The position numbers and the translations under genes are program-made. This document shows, piece after piece, positions 33,030 through 41,762 of a stretch of 54,963 bases of DNA. Origin of the DNA: Bacillota bacterium (lineage in GTDB: Bacteria > Bacillota > Clostridia > Christensenellales > Aristaeellaceae); NCBI GenBank assembly GCA_023415145.1, contig JAEZLW010000095.1, forward strand, positions 1 through 54,963, given 5' to 3'. Below the pieces are notes generated by a model. That model was given only the letters and a program-made list of their open reading frames with translations. It ran no database searches and was not told the DNA's origin. Each line of letters begins with the position of its first letter. Position 1 is the stretch's first letter.

Positions 33030-33763
33030 ATATCAACGATATTGTCAAAAAAGTGACGGAAGAGGTTTTTGCGCAGATGGGCGATGCCAAGGCTCCTGCG
33101 CAAAAACATGAAAATGCGGAGCTGGCCGGATTCATTGAGCACTCCATACTCAATCCCGATATGACGCGCGACAAGATCATCAAGGAGTGTGCGCTGGCAA
33201 AGCAATACCGCTTTGCAAACGTATGCGTCACGCCGTATTTTGTGTATGAAGCGGCACAGGCGCTGAAGCATTGCAACGTCGGCGTCTGCGCGCCTGTTGG
33301 CTTTCCGCACGGAGCGGCCAGCACCGCGGCGAAGCTTTGCGAGATCAAGGAGTGTGTGTCAAGCGGAGCCACGGAGCTGGACGTAGCGCTGAACATCGTC
33401 GCCATCAAATCCGGCGAATTCGCGGAAGCCAAACGTGAACTCAAGGCGATGGTGGAGGCCGCAGGGTTTGGCGTCAAGGTGAAAGCAATTTATGAGCAGG
33501 GCCTGTTTACCGACGAAGAAAAAAAGGAAACGCTTGCGATGATCAGGGAAGTCGGTCCAGCCTATGTGAAAATATCCAACGCACTCACCGGGAAAGCGGC
33601 GTGTGTCGAGGATGTCGCATTTGTTCGCGGTATCGTTGGGGATGCCGTCAAGATCAAGATCGACGGCGGCATCAAAAACGCGGCAAAGGCAAGGGAAATC
33701 CTTTCATCGGGCGCAGACCGGATCGGATGCTCGGCTTCGGTGGCCATCGTAACCGAAGGTTAA
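33026..33763 (+). CDS. deoC: Deoxyribose-phosphate aldolase 2, divergent, with targeting helix
   Basis: Second DeoC-family aldolase, 245 residues, last gene of the operon. Residues 1-19 (MNINDIVKKVTEEVFAQMG) are an amphipathic targeting helix plus a linker. The catalytic residues are kept in changed surroundings: Asp119 in ELDVALNIV, Lys182 in YVKISNALTGK and Lys211 in IKIDGGI. The N-terminal DHTxLKP box is EHSILNP (Asp to Glu37, Lys to Asn), GFPLG is GFPHG and VKTSTGF is VKISNAL. Those sites shape the active site, so this copy probably cleaves a different sugar phosphate or has a different aldehyde preference from the first. Confidence 0.88.
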   Translation: MNINDIVKKVTEEVFAQMGDAKAPAQKHENAELAGFIEHSILNPDMTRDKIIKECALAKQYRFANVCVTPYFVYEAAQALKHCNVGVCAPVGFPHGAASTAAKLCEIKECVSSGATELDVALNIVAIKSGEFAEAKRELKAMVEAAGFGVKVKAIYEQGLFTDEEKKETLAMIREVGPAYVKISNALTGKAACVEDVAFVRGIVGDAVKIKIDGGIKNAAKAREILSSGADRIGCSASVAIVTEG

Positions 33764-33790
33764 ATCCAAAGAGGTTGTATGGAACGGTGA

Positions 33791-33916
33791 CTGGAAAGGA
33801 AAACCGCTGTTGTAACGGGCGGCAGCCGCGGTCTTGGCGCGGCGGTCTGCATGCGCTTGGCACAGGATGGCGCGAATGTGGCGTTTATCTATATGACAAG
33901 CATGGCCGAATCATAG
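33791..33916 (+). pseudogene. SDR gene fragment (N-terminal remnant)
   Basis: In one frame the sequence spells KTAVVTGGSRGLGAAVCMRLAQ and then DGANVAFIY, the first two strands of an SDR with its TGGSRGLG loop, and hits a stop at 33914-33916. A stop precedes the first codon and no start with a binding site is visible; the rest of the gene is missing. It lies just after the microcompartment operon, whose neighbour it may once have been. Confidence 0.7.
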
Positions 33917-34472
33917 GCCGATTAGATGATACAGTGAAGACTTCTTTCCGGGTGACACTGCATAAAAGCGTAGTAGTTTCTTCCCAATTTTCAGAAAGCA
34001 TTCCATTTACACAGATTTTGTGACACTCCCCACCAAAATCGGCGATGGTGCATTGTATCAATTCATAGTACCTTTGCCAAATCAATAACCATCTATTGAT
34101 AAAAGCATTTATATCGATAGATGGTTTTCCATATGCCGTCAACCCCCAGTATTTCTGGGCTTTTGCGGCTTTCGTCATATTGTACAGTATCAATTCTTGA
34201 TTGTCCAAACAGGCTCTTGTTAATCATGGCGGGATTCGAACCATCCCCCTTTTTTGATGGCTTTCTCAAAGGCATACCAGAAAAAGAAGGTAAATCGTTA
34301 AAAGATGCACCGGAAATGGATGCATCTTTTAACGATTCTCTTCATTGATAGGATGTCACATCATCTTTGCTCTGCTGGCAGATCTGTTTATTTATTGCGT
34401 TAAGGTAATCCTGATGGCCAGACACGCTATCTGTCTGGTTCTGGCACAAATCTTTTGCCATATGAGAGAATA
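33917..34472. other. Gene-poor stretch with probable debris
   Basis: About 550 bases without a recognisable gene. Two overlapping minus-strand frames (about 33,885-34,275) look like a broken coding remnant but match nothing I know. An inverted repeat AACCATCTATTGAT (34087-34100) / ATCGATAGATGGTT (34113-34126) and the long repeat at 34293 lie here, so it could be the scar of a mobile element. Confidence 0.4.
34293..34337. repeat. Perfect 17-bp inverted repeat with 11-base loop
   Basis: AATCGTTAAAAGATGCA (34293-34309) is the exact reverse complement of TGCATCTTTTAACGATT (34321-34337). No T-run follows on either strand, although a T-rich stretch lies on the minus side. It stands between gene debris and the end of the minus-strand exporter operon and may be that operon's terminator or a mobile-element end. 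Confidence 0.6.
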
Positions 34473-35822
34473 CTAGTGATTGAGAAGCCAGTCAATCATG
34501 TCTGATGCAACAGTCTCATCCAGGCTAGCCGGTTCATTGTACTCCTGAATCGTATACTGCAGCGCGGGATCACCAGAATACTTCATCATCACGTGGTTCA
34601 GCTCCGGATACCATTTGTAGGCAACAAAATCTGATTCCCTCAGTGTGTTTTTCCATGCATCCATTCCGTTCTTTTGCGATACCTGAAAGTCCGCTCCACC
34701 TTGCATGATGAGTGTTGGCAGCTTCATATCAAGGACCAGTGCAGCCGGTTTGAATTGGTACATTTCATACAGATAATAACCGGGCAAACCAAAGGCAGTC
34801 GACTTTTTTGCCTCTTCAGGAGTCATTTTCAGCAAAGCGTTCAATTTTTGTATTTCCGCATCCAACAGAGGTTGTTGGGTGGCACGCTGTTCTTCGGTCA
34901 ATTTCGCAAGCACGTCTTCATTCTGGGCAATAACAATATCCCCTAAAGGCAGCGGTGAACCACTAATCAAAATCATGCCGGCAAACACGCCATTGCTTTG
35001 AGATACAATACGGGGCCCTGCCATGGCGCCCTGGCTATGCCCAACAAGAAAGATTCGTTCTTTGTCGATGCGGTTGTGCTGCATCAGCAATTTGCCGGCC
35101 CAAAGCGCGTCGTCCACATACTCTTCCTTCATGGTGAACGATTCACTGTCAGCCTGCGTAAACAGGGCACCGTGAGCAAAGGTGCGCTTGTCGTAACGCA
35201 GCACGGCGATGCCGTTTTGCGCCAGTGACTGTGCCATATCCTGAAAGAGTTTTGTTTTCCCGATGGTTGCATTCATGTCACAAGGACCGGAACCATGCAC
35301 CAACACCACGGCAGGAAGGCTGCTTCCCTCTTGGGGCAGTGTCAGTTTGCCGTTCAGTGCCCACTTGCCTTCCCCTACGATAACCGCTTCTTCCATTATT
35401 CCCTCCGGCAGATTTTCTGAAGAGCTTTCCTCTTCCTTGGGCGCATTGTCAAAATTCAAACCGGCTACCTTGCCCGAAGCATCCAATGTCAATATCAGCA
35501 ACAAATCCTTTTTTGTCATGTTGAGCCTGAGGATATAGATATCGTAGCCCTGGGACTGCTTGAATTCAAAGCTGCCAAAGTCTTCGAAGATACCGCACGT
35601 TACCGCAGTCTGTGCCCATAGGGCATCAAAAGCTTCCTTTGGGAACTTGCTCTTCACATCATCTGTGAACAAATCATACAGTTCTGAATTCTTTTCGCCG
35701 CTTATCATGTCTGTGGCATATTGCCGGGCAAACGCCTCGTGCTCAACTGCCTCTGCGAAAGCACTTGCTGTTAAGAATAGAAGCAGGATCGTTATGAACA
35801 ATGCGAAAACCTTTTGAATCAT
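34473..35822 (-). CDS. Secreted alpha/beta hydrolase with N-terminal DUF3887-like domain
   Basis: A 449-residue exported hydrolase. A signal peptide covers residues 1-24 (MIQK, hydrophobic core, SAFAEA). Residues 25-130 form a small DUF3887/NTF2-like domain (FARQYATDMISGEKNSELYDLF). Then follows a peptidase-S9-like alpha/beta hydrolase: oxyanion HGSGPCD, nucleophile elbow GHSQG near residue 265, Asp in QGGADFQVS and His in ELNHVMM. Likely an esterase or peptidase outside the cell. The start has AGGAGGAAGG before it. Last gene of the minus-strand operon, 45 bases after the M28 peptidase. Confidence 0.85.
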   Translation of the reverse strand: MIQKVFALFITILLLFLTASAFAEAVEHEAFARQYATDMISGEKNSELYDLFTDDVKSKFPKEAFDALWAQTAVTCGIFEDFGSFEFKQSQGYDIYILRLNMTKKDLLLILTLDASGKVAGLNFDNAPKEEESSSENLPEGIMEEAVIVGEGKWALNGKLTLPQEGSSLPAVVLVHGSGPCDMNATIGKTKLFQDMAQSLAQNGIAVLRYDKRTFAHGALFTQADSESFTMKEEYVDDALWAGKLLMQHNRIDKERIFLVGHSQGAMAGPRIVSQSNGVFAGMILISGSPLPLGDIVIAQNEDVLAKLTEEQRATQQPLLDAEIQKLNALLKMTPEEAKKSTAFGLPGYYLYEMYQFKPAALVLDMKLPTLIMQGGADFQVSQKNGMDAWKNTLRESDFVAYKWYPELNHVMMKYSGDPALQYTIQEYNEPASLDETVASDMIDWLLNH

Positions 35823-35867
35823 TTTTTCCTTCCTCCTGTTTCCATATTGGTTATTGGGCTGGGCACT

Positions 35868-37580
35868 TCAAATGGCTTGCTTTTTGCTGGTTTTTGTGTT
35901 GAATACCATAGCGCTGAGTGAACTCGTTTTGCCTGCATATATTGACACTGTTATCATCATCAGGCTGGCTGGTATGGATAACAAGGCAATCGGTACTCCC
36001 CCGGCCAGCATCGTCAGAGACTGATACAAAAGGTAGCCAACCGGCAGGAATATCAACATGCATGCCAGAGTACTGAGCACAAACGTTGCCCGGTATTTTG
36101 GGGCTGCGGCTCTGCAAAGGAAAATGTCGACCAGCAACCCTGCCAGCGTAAGCATTACAGGCCATTGGAACATATATGCAGCACCCGGCAAAGCAAAAGC
36201 CGACATCACGGCAAGGATGGACCAGACAACAAGATTCCCCAGCAGAAGATGGATGCCCGTTGCCTTTTTGATAAAAAGCCGCTGCAAAAGGAATAGCAGA
36301 GCAAAAGACAACACCAGGGAGAAAACGATCCAGGTGTTGCCCTGAAAAATGAGCATTCGTCTAAAATCCACCAGCTCGGAAATCGAATGTACCTTGTCCA
36401 GTTGAAAGTAGATGCCAGTAAACAGCAACTGAACGGCTATGCCAAATACAGCAGCAACGATAATAGAAAACAATGATGCAAGAAATCCCTTTAAAACGCC
36501 CTTAGCGGTGACAAGGTGTTTGCGAAAGACTAAGATGAGGGCGGCTGCAAGGAGCATCAGCAAAAATGCAGTCAAGGGTATGTTCCATTGCACAGAATAC
36601 AAAGCCATTACCGATCTGGCCAGTGTAAAAAAGACCGCATCATCACTGTTTTGTCCGCCATCCAACGGTATGTTCCCAAAGTGTTTGGCAAGCGATAAAG
36701 CATACAACCCCTGGTGCTGCAGGAATCCCTGATCGAGATTTTCCGGGGTATCCTGCGTGTTGTGGTAGATTTCCATCCCGCCAAGGTTGGAAAAGTTGAA
36801 GCCTCTCTTCCCAGCCATTTTGAAAGGCGTGAAATCGGTAACATTCGATACCATTTTATATACGTCAGAGGAAAAGGAATACGCAACAGGATATGGAGCA
36901 ACCTTTGAGAATTCCTTCATCAGCCACCCGTTTTGATCGGATGTCTCAAACAATATGGATGGCCCCGTACGGCCACGGGATTCAAAGTTCATCACGAGGT
37001 TTACGTTTTTCATGATCCCTTCTTGCTCTGCAAAGAGCTTTGAACCAAGAAGCTCCGCTTCTTCCCCATCTGTGAATAGAAAAACGATGTCATTCAAAGG
37101 CGGTGCCTGGGCTTTCAGGGCCCTCGCTGTTTCCAGCAAGGCAGCTACTCCGGACGCATCATCCGCTGCGCCAGGCCCACCGAATGTTGAATCATAATGC
37201 GCCAGCATTAATATATCGTGATTCGTATTGCCTGCGCCTTCCAGCCTGAAATAGATGTTCTCCAGTTCACCGGCATAGGGAACAAACCCCAAAATGCCCT
37301 CGGCATCGTTTTCCCCAAAGCCTTCATGAAGCTCAGGCTGAAAACCCATTTCCGCAATGGCGGTGATTAAGTAATCCCGTACATCCTTTTGCTCCGAGGA
37401 TCCAACCGGATGGGTTTTTGCCGCAATCCTTTCCACATGTGCCATGGCTCTTTCAGCGGAAAACACCTCATCGCCGGCAGTCTTTTGTTGAACGGCAGGA
37501 AGTACAAACGTACTCAAGCTCAACAGCAAGGTCAATACGACGATGATTGTAACAAAAAACGGTTTGAACAGCGACTTCAT
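35868..37580 (-). CDS. Membrane-anchored M28 family zinc peptidase
   Basis: A 570-residue protein. Residues 8-30 are a membrane anchor, residues about 45-320 an M28 aminopeptidase domain, and the last 240 residues carry about seven membrane spans. Zinc ligands: His and Asp in LAHYDS and GAADDASG, the catalytic Glu pair in FTDGEEAELLG, Glu in MNFESRG, and His in IYHNTQDTPE. The enzyme would trim peptides on the outer face of the membrane. Start ATG 37580 follows GGAGG; the frame extends further up without support. It is co-transcribed with an ABC-2 exporter, hinting at processing of an exported peptide. Confidence 0.9.
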   Translation of the reverse strand: MKSLFKPFFVTIIVVLTLLLSLSTFVLPAVQQKTAGDEVFSAERAMAHVERIAAKTHPVGSSEQKDVRDYLITAIAEMGFQPELHEGFGENDAEGILGFVPYAGELENIYFRLEGAGNTNHDILMLAHYDSTFGGPGAADDASGVAALLETARALKAQAPPLNDIVFLFTDGEEAELLGSKLFAEQEGIMKNVNLVMNFESRGRTGPSILFETSDQNGWLMKEFSKVAPYPVAYSFSSDVYKMVSNVTDFTPFKMAGKRGFNFSNLGGMEIYHNTQDTPENLDQGFLQHQGLYALSLAKHFGNIPLDGGQNSDDAVFFTLARSVMALYSVQWNIPLTAFLLMLLAAALILVFRKHLVTAKGVLKGFLASLFSIIVAAVFGIAVQLLFTGIYFQLDKVHSISELVDFRRMLIFQGNTWIVFSLVLSFALLFLLQRLFIKKATGIHLLLGNLVVWSILAVMSAFALPGAAYMFQWPVMLTLAGLLVDIFLCRAAAPKYRATFVLSTLACMLIFLPVGYLLYQSLTMLAGGVPIALLSIPASLMMITVSIYAGKTSSLSAMVFNTKTSKKQAI

Positions 37581-37638
37581 GACTACGCCTCCATACAGTA
37601 AGCAAGCAGCATTGTAAGCATCCGCCGCAATGAAAGGG

Positions 37639-39228
37639 TTACCCGACAAGCAAAAGCTTTTTTCTGTTCATCCTTCTGTACAGGATGGCTGCTGCCGCTG
37701 TAATCACAAGGAAGGTGGCCAGCATAACCAGGTCGGCCGAAATGCCGCCATTGGTCAGGAGGATGACAAGCGGAGGCAGAAAGCACACAAACGAAACCAG
37801 CATGGTCACCATCACCGAGGCGCTCTGCTTCACCGCCCGGATTTCATTTTCCCAGTTGAAAACCGGCATGGCCAGGTTCACCGTTATGCCGGTAATCGCA
37901 GTGAATACGATATACGCAGCCGGAATGGCGATGATCCACAAGGCCCCTATCACAGTCGGTTGAAAGGCCAGCAAGCCGAAGATGACCGCAAGAAGATACT
38001 CCGGCAGCGCCACTGTCAGTGCCACCAGGATTTTGCTGTCGAATATATCCTTGCTTCTGACCGGTATGGTTTTTGCAATCCACCATTGACGGCCTTCCAT
38101 GGATATGGCACAGGATGTGGGTGATGTGATAGATCCGACAGCCGCAAGGAACAAAGGGAAAGCCTTGCTGATCAACCCCGGATATCCCAATGAGGATTCC
38201 AGATTATCCGGCCCCATGATGAAAAGTGCAATCGATGCGGCTGCCATCAAGATATAACCGACGATGGTGTTGGTCACATAGATGCTGGATGCAAAATACC
38301 GTTTCAGCTCGCGCCGGTACAATGCCATGACAGGCGAATTGGCGTGAAGCTCCTGCATTTTGTAATTGTTCTTCGCATTGGTGGCGTTCAGTGCCGTGCA
38401 AACGGACGTGAAATAACGCTGTACAGCAAACACCATCAATACGAACAAGGCAGCCGAAACGCTGAAAAAGAGCAGGAACGAAACAAAGCTGCTTTGAATA
38501 ACGCTCTTGCCGAACCAAATGGCAGGCGGATACAACCGCTGGATCTGGGCTGTTACCACAGCCGATAGGTTCTTCATCATTTCACTGCTGAAGTTTTCCA
38601 CCATACTGACAGAGCCGGTGCTCAAGACCATGATCCCAAGGATAAGGAGTATCGTCAATGCGGAATTCACCAGGCTTTTTCTGCGCATCCTGGAGCTTAT
38701 ACCTGTAATGACCGCTCCAACAATGGTAGCCAGCGTGATGGGAAGAAGCGGAAGAAAAACAGCACCAAGCAAACTGAAAGCATAGAAGCCAAAGCCCGGC
38801 CGCATCCAGATGCCGTACAGCACAACGCCCGGAAGCATCACAAACAAGCTTAACAGAAGGTTCGTGAGATACATGCTGAGAAAGCGGCTGACGACGATAG
38901 CGGATTTGGATACAGGCAGCGATATGAGTGATTCATATGTCCTCATTTGGAAAATCACGCTGCCGGCCTTGAACAATGAGAAAAACAGAATCAGAAGGCT
39001 TGTGACCGTGAAAAGGTATACAGGAATAACCTCGCCAAGCCCAATTTGGATCAGGCCGTACGAAAACAGTGCAATATAAGCCACAAAGATCAGGGTAAGC
39101 AATGCCCATACAGCCGCCATGGCCAGATAGCGGTGCCTCTTTTTTGCGTCGTTTGTATGCCGGAACTCATTGATCCCGAAAAGATTCAGCGTCTGCAATT
39201 TAGCCAGCAGCCTGATTTGTCTGAACAT
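37639..39228 (-). CDS. ABC-2 type exporter permease
   Basis: Large membrane protein of 529 residues with some twelve hydrophobic segments in two sets, split by a long charged loop near residue 310 (ALNATNAKNNYKMQELHANSPVMALYRRELKRYF). It resembles the permeases of Firmicute ABC-2 exporters. GGAGGTGG precedes ATG 39228, which overlaps the ATPase gene by 29 bases; the open frame starts higher at 39270 without a binding site. With the ATPase it would export a lipid, peptide or drug. Confidence 0.87.
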   Translation of the reverse strand: MFRQIRLLAKLQTLNLFGINEFRHTNDAKKRHRYLAMAAVWALLTLIFVAYIALFSYGLIQIGLGEVIPVYLFTVTSLLILFFSLFKAGSVIFQMRTYESLISLPVSKSAIVVSRFLSMYLTNLLLSLFVMLPGVVLYGIWMRPGFGFYAFSLLGAVFLPLLPITLATIVGAVITGISSRMRRKSLVNSALTILLILGIMVLSTGSVSMVENFSSEMMKNLSAVVTAQIQRLYPPAIWFGKSVIQSSFVSFLLFFSVSAALFVLMVFAVQRYFTSVCTALNATNAKNNYKMQELHANSPVMALYRRELKRYFASSIYVTNTIVGYILMAAASIALFIMGPDNLESSLGYPGLISKAFPLFLAAVGSITSPTSCAISMEGRQWWIAKTIPVRSKDIFDSKILVALTVALPEYLLAVIFGLLAFQPTVIGALWIIAIPAAYIVFTAITGITVNLAMPVFNWENEIRAVKQSASVMVTMLVSFVCFLPPLVILLTNGGISADLVMLATFLVITAAAAILYRRMNRKKLLLVG

Positions 39229-39934
39229 TGACAACCACCTCCATAAAAACCGATTCAAGCGACTTTCCACCCGTCAGTTCATCCGTTTTGCCAGATGCAA
39301 TCAGTTTGCCTTCCTTGATGATGGCCACCTTGTTGCACAGCTTCTCGGCCACATCCAGCACATGGGTGGAAAAGAAAATGGCGGCACCGGTGTTGCAAAG
39401 ATCCCGCATCACTTCCTTGAGATACACGATTGCTTTCGGGTCAAGGCCTACGAAGGGCTCATCGAGAATCATGAGCCGGGGGCTATGGATCAGCGCCCCG
39501 ATGATTGCCAATTTCTGCTTCATGCCATGGGAATAGGATGAAATCAAATCCCCCAAGGCGCTTGTGAGTTCAAAGCCTTCGCTGTATGTTTTAATCAGGT
39601 GTTCGCGCTCCTGTTTTGAAACGCCAAACACATCAGACATGAAAGTAAGATACTGTATTCCGGTCAGGTACTCATACAAATCGGGATTGTCCGGAATGTA
39701 GGCGATTTTTGATTTGCATTTCATAGGGTCATCCTTGATGGATACGCCGTCAATCAGGATGTCTCCCTCATCAAAATCATGAATGCCAACAACAGATTTG
39801 ATCGTCGTTGTCTTTCCGGCCCCGTTATGGCCGATGAAACCAAAGATGTCCCCCGATTCCACTTGCATGGACAAATGTGAAACAGCCGTTTTGCCGCCCT
39901 TATAGGTCTTGGTCAGATTGTTGATGCTTAACAT
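39200..39934 (-). CDS. ABC-2 exporter ATP-binding protein
   Basis: ATPase of 244 residues. Walker A GHNGAGKTT at about 37-45, Q-loop around IAYIPDNPDLYEYLT, signature SSYSHGMKQKL, Walker B LMILDEPFVGLDP and H-loop FFSTHVLDVAE. The signature SYSHGMKQ is typical of the CcmA/BcrA exporters. The GTG at 39943 is in frame, but GGGAGTG serves ATG 39934. It lies 19 bases after the regulator gene. Confidence 0.92.
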   Translation of the reverse strand: MLSINNLTKTYKGGKTAVSHLSMQVESGDIFGFIGHNGAGKTTTIKSVVGIHDFDEGDILIDGVSIKDDPMKCKSKIAYIPDNPDLYEYLTGIQYLTFMSDVFGVSKQEREHLIKTYSEGFELTSALGDLISSYSHGMKQKLAIIGALIHSPRLMILDEPFVGLDPKAIVYLKEVMRDLCNTGAAIFFSTHVLDVAEKLCNKVAIIKEGKLIASGKTDELTGGKSLESVFMEVVVNVQTNQAAG

Positions 39935-39953
39935 ACAATTCACTCCCTGTTTT

Positions 39954-40466
39954 TTATGCGTCTTCGTTCGGTGAAGAAATCAGTGTCAGCCGCCGCGGCT
40001 TCCTGCCGGTTTCAGGTTTGTTTTGAATGGCTTCTTTGAACAAAGCAGTCAGCTTCATGAGAAATTCCAGAAATTCATCGTCCGTCATCAAAAGCGTCGA
40101 GGTGGAAAAACTGAGCATGTCCTTTACCGGATCATTCCCTTGCGCAGCAAAGTATTTCGAAAATACGGTCATCAGCGATACAAGCCCCGTTTGAATGATG
40201 GCCCCGATGTCCTGATTTTCGCCATTTCTTGTGCTTTGATTGAAACGGTAAGTTTTTTCCACCGTCCCGCGGATTCTTTCCTCCTTCATGACCTCGATCA
40301 ATCCCCCGTCAAGCAGCAGCTTTACGTGGCGATACAGGCTGGCGGGAGGGATATCCTTAAGCTCCTGCTGCATTTCGCCTGTAGAACCCTGTCCGTGAAT
40401 GATCAGGTATTGGAGGATCCGCTGCCTTGCCGGGTTCATAACAATTTCCATCAGATCTTTCTTCAT
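39954..40466 (-). CDS. Winged-helix transcriptional regulator (ArsR/PadR-like)
   Basis: A 170-residue regulator. Residues 8-75 form a winged helix: MNPARQRILQYLIIHGQGSTGEMQQELKDI and PPASLYRHVKLLLDGGLIEV, then a wing with KTYRFNQ. The C-terminal 95 residues are helical and would dimerise or sense a signal. First gene of a five-gene operon (exporter ATPase, permease, M28 peptidase, hydrolase), so it likely represses its own promoter, which carries the palindrome TGATAATGTTATCA. Confidence 0.87.
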   Translation of the reverse strand: MKKDLMEIVMNPARQRILQYLIIHGQGSTGEMQQELKDIPPASLYRHVKLLLDGGLIEVMKEERIRGTVEKTYRFNQSTRNGENQDIGAIIQTGLVSLMTVFSKYFAAQGNDPVKDMLSFSTSTLLMTDDEFLEFLMKLTALFKEAIQNKPETGRKPRRLTLISSPNEDA

Positions 40467-40500
40467 TGCACCACCGTTTTTCTGGTATTATTATTAACAG

Positions 40501-40534
40501 TGATAATGTTATCATGGATGATAATGATTGTCAA
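40501..40534 (-). promoter_or_regulatory. Promoter and operator of the exporter operon
   Basis: On the minus strand TTGACA (40534-40529), 17-base spacer, TAACAT (40511-40506). The inverted repeat TGATAA-TG-TTATCA (40501-40514) overlaps the -10 box and is a natural operator for the encoded winged-helix regulator. Confidence 0.65.
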
Positions 40535-40632
40535 GCATTTGTCAAATAATATTTGGAAGAAAATCGAGTACAACGAATTTGCAATTTTTTCAGAGGGAAA
40601 AGAAAAACCCCTCACCATCCACATGCTATGAA

Positions 40633-40661
40633 TTGATTACGATCATTAATTGACATATAAT
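40633..40661 (+). promoter_or_regulatory. Promoter of the Rieske/desaturase cluster
   Basis: TTGATT at 40633-40638, 17-base spacer, perfect TATAAT at 40656-40661. The leader to ATG 40797 is about 130 bases. The rest of 40,467-40,796 holds only this and the divergent promoter. Confidence 0.55.
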
Positions 40662-40796
40662 GTAACCATGTAAAACTGCGAAAGCCTATAAATTTTATCA
40701 AAAACAGATACAAAAACGGTTTTGATGCAAGTACCAAGTGTTTCATGCCTTAGCGTATTTGGTAGTATCATTATAGTAATACAGGAGGAATCATGT

Positions 40797-41762
40797 ATGA
40801 TTCGTAATCAATGGTACGCCATTTTGCCTTCATCACAAGTCAAGACGGGAAGCATTACTGCTGTAAAACGCCTCAATTTGGAACTTGCTTTGTTCCGCAC
40901 ATCTGATGGTGCTTTGGGATGTGTGGTCGATCAGTGCACCCACCGCGGTGCAGCCCTGAGTGCAGGCAAGGTTTCCGGTGATTGCATGCGCTGTCCATTC
41001 CATGCCCTGGAGTTTGATACAACGGGAAAGTGTACATTTATTCCGGCAAACGGGAAGGCCTCCACACAAGACAACAGCCGTTACAATGTACAGGCTTATT
41101 TTGTAAAAGAAGAATACGGCATCATTTTCCTGTGGTATGGTGAGCCGGAGAAAAAGACGGATCATGTCCCCTTTTTCCATGGCGAATTGAACGGCTTTGT
41201 ATATAGCGAGATGGAGGATCATTGGAACACGCATTATTCCCGGGCGATTGAGAATCAACTGGATGTGGTTCATGTGCCAATCGTGCATTACAACACGATC
41301 GGCCGTGGAAACAAGATGCTGATAAATGGCCCAAAAGTCATTTTTGAAGATGATCAAATCATTACCAGTGCCAACAACGAGGTGGATCGTGGTCAAACTC
41401 CGAAAAAGCCTGAGGAATGTGTGATCAAATCGACATTCTTGAAGTTCAGATATCCCAATCTTTGGATGAATCATATCAGTGACAAAATACGTGTGGTCAT
41501 TTACTTTGCTCCAGTGGATGACGAAAACACAATCCTGTATATCCGTTTCTATAACAAGATTACAAAGCTTTCAATCATTAACTCCTTTGTTGCGTGGGTT
41601 GGAAAATTGATGAACCGTGTTATTGAGCGGCAGGACAAGCGTGTTGTGATTACACAAAAGCCGAAAGCATCTGCATTCAAGTCCGGCGAAAAACTCTTGA
41701 TGGGGGATGGACCAATTATTGAATACAGAAAGCGCCGTGAACAGCTAAAAACACAACCCTGA
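40797..41762 (+). CDS. Rieske non-haem iron oxygenase, alpha-subunit type
   Basis: A 321-residue protein. The [2Fe-2S] Rieske cluster is bound by C47-x-H49 (CTHRGAA) and C66-x2-H69 (CPFHALEF). The mononuclear iron site of the catalytic domain appears as N153-x2-D156-x2-H159-x4-H164 (IENQLDVVHVPIVHY). Such enzymes use O2 and electrons to hydroxylate, demethylate or cleave aromatic rings and lipids. Start ATG 40797 has AGGAGGAATC before it; the ATG four bases earlier opens a four-codon dead end. No reductase gene is near. It is unexpected in an otherwise anaerobe-like genome. Confidence 0.9.
   Translation: MIRNQWYAILPSSQVKTGSITAVKRLNLELALFRTSDGALGCVVDQCTHRGAALSAGKVSGDCMRCPFHALEFDTTGKCTFIPANGKASTQDNSRYNVQAYFVKEEYGIIFLWYGEPEKKTDHVPFFHGELNGFVYSEMEDHWNTHYSRAIENQLDVVHVPIVHYNTIGRGNKMLINGPKVIFEDDQIITSANNEVDRGQTPKKPEECVIKSTFLKFRYPNLWMNHISDKIRVVIYFAPVDDENTILYIRFYNKITKLSIINSFVAWVGKLMNRVIERQDKRVVITQKPKASAFKSGEKLLMGDGPIIEYRKRREQLKTQP

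Noticed and set aside
34220..34250. GGTTCGAATCCCGCC on the minus strand looks like a tRNA T-arm
   Set aside because: The T-stem does not pair properly and no acceptor, D or anticodon stems are found around it.
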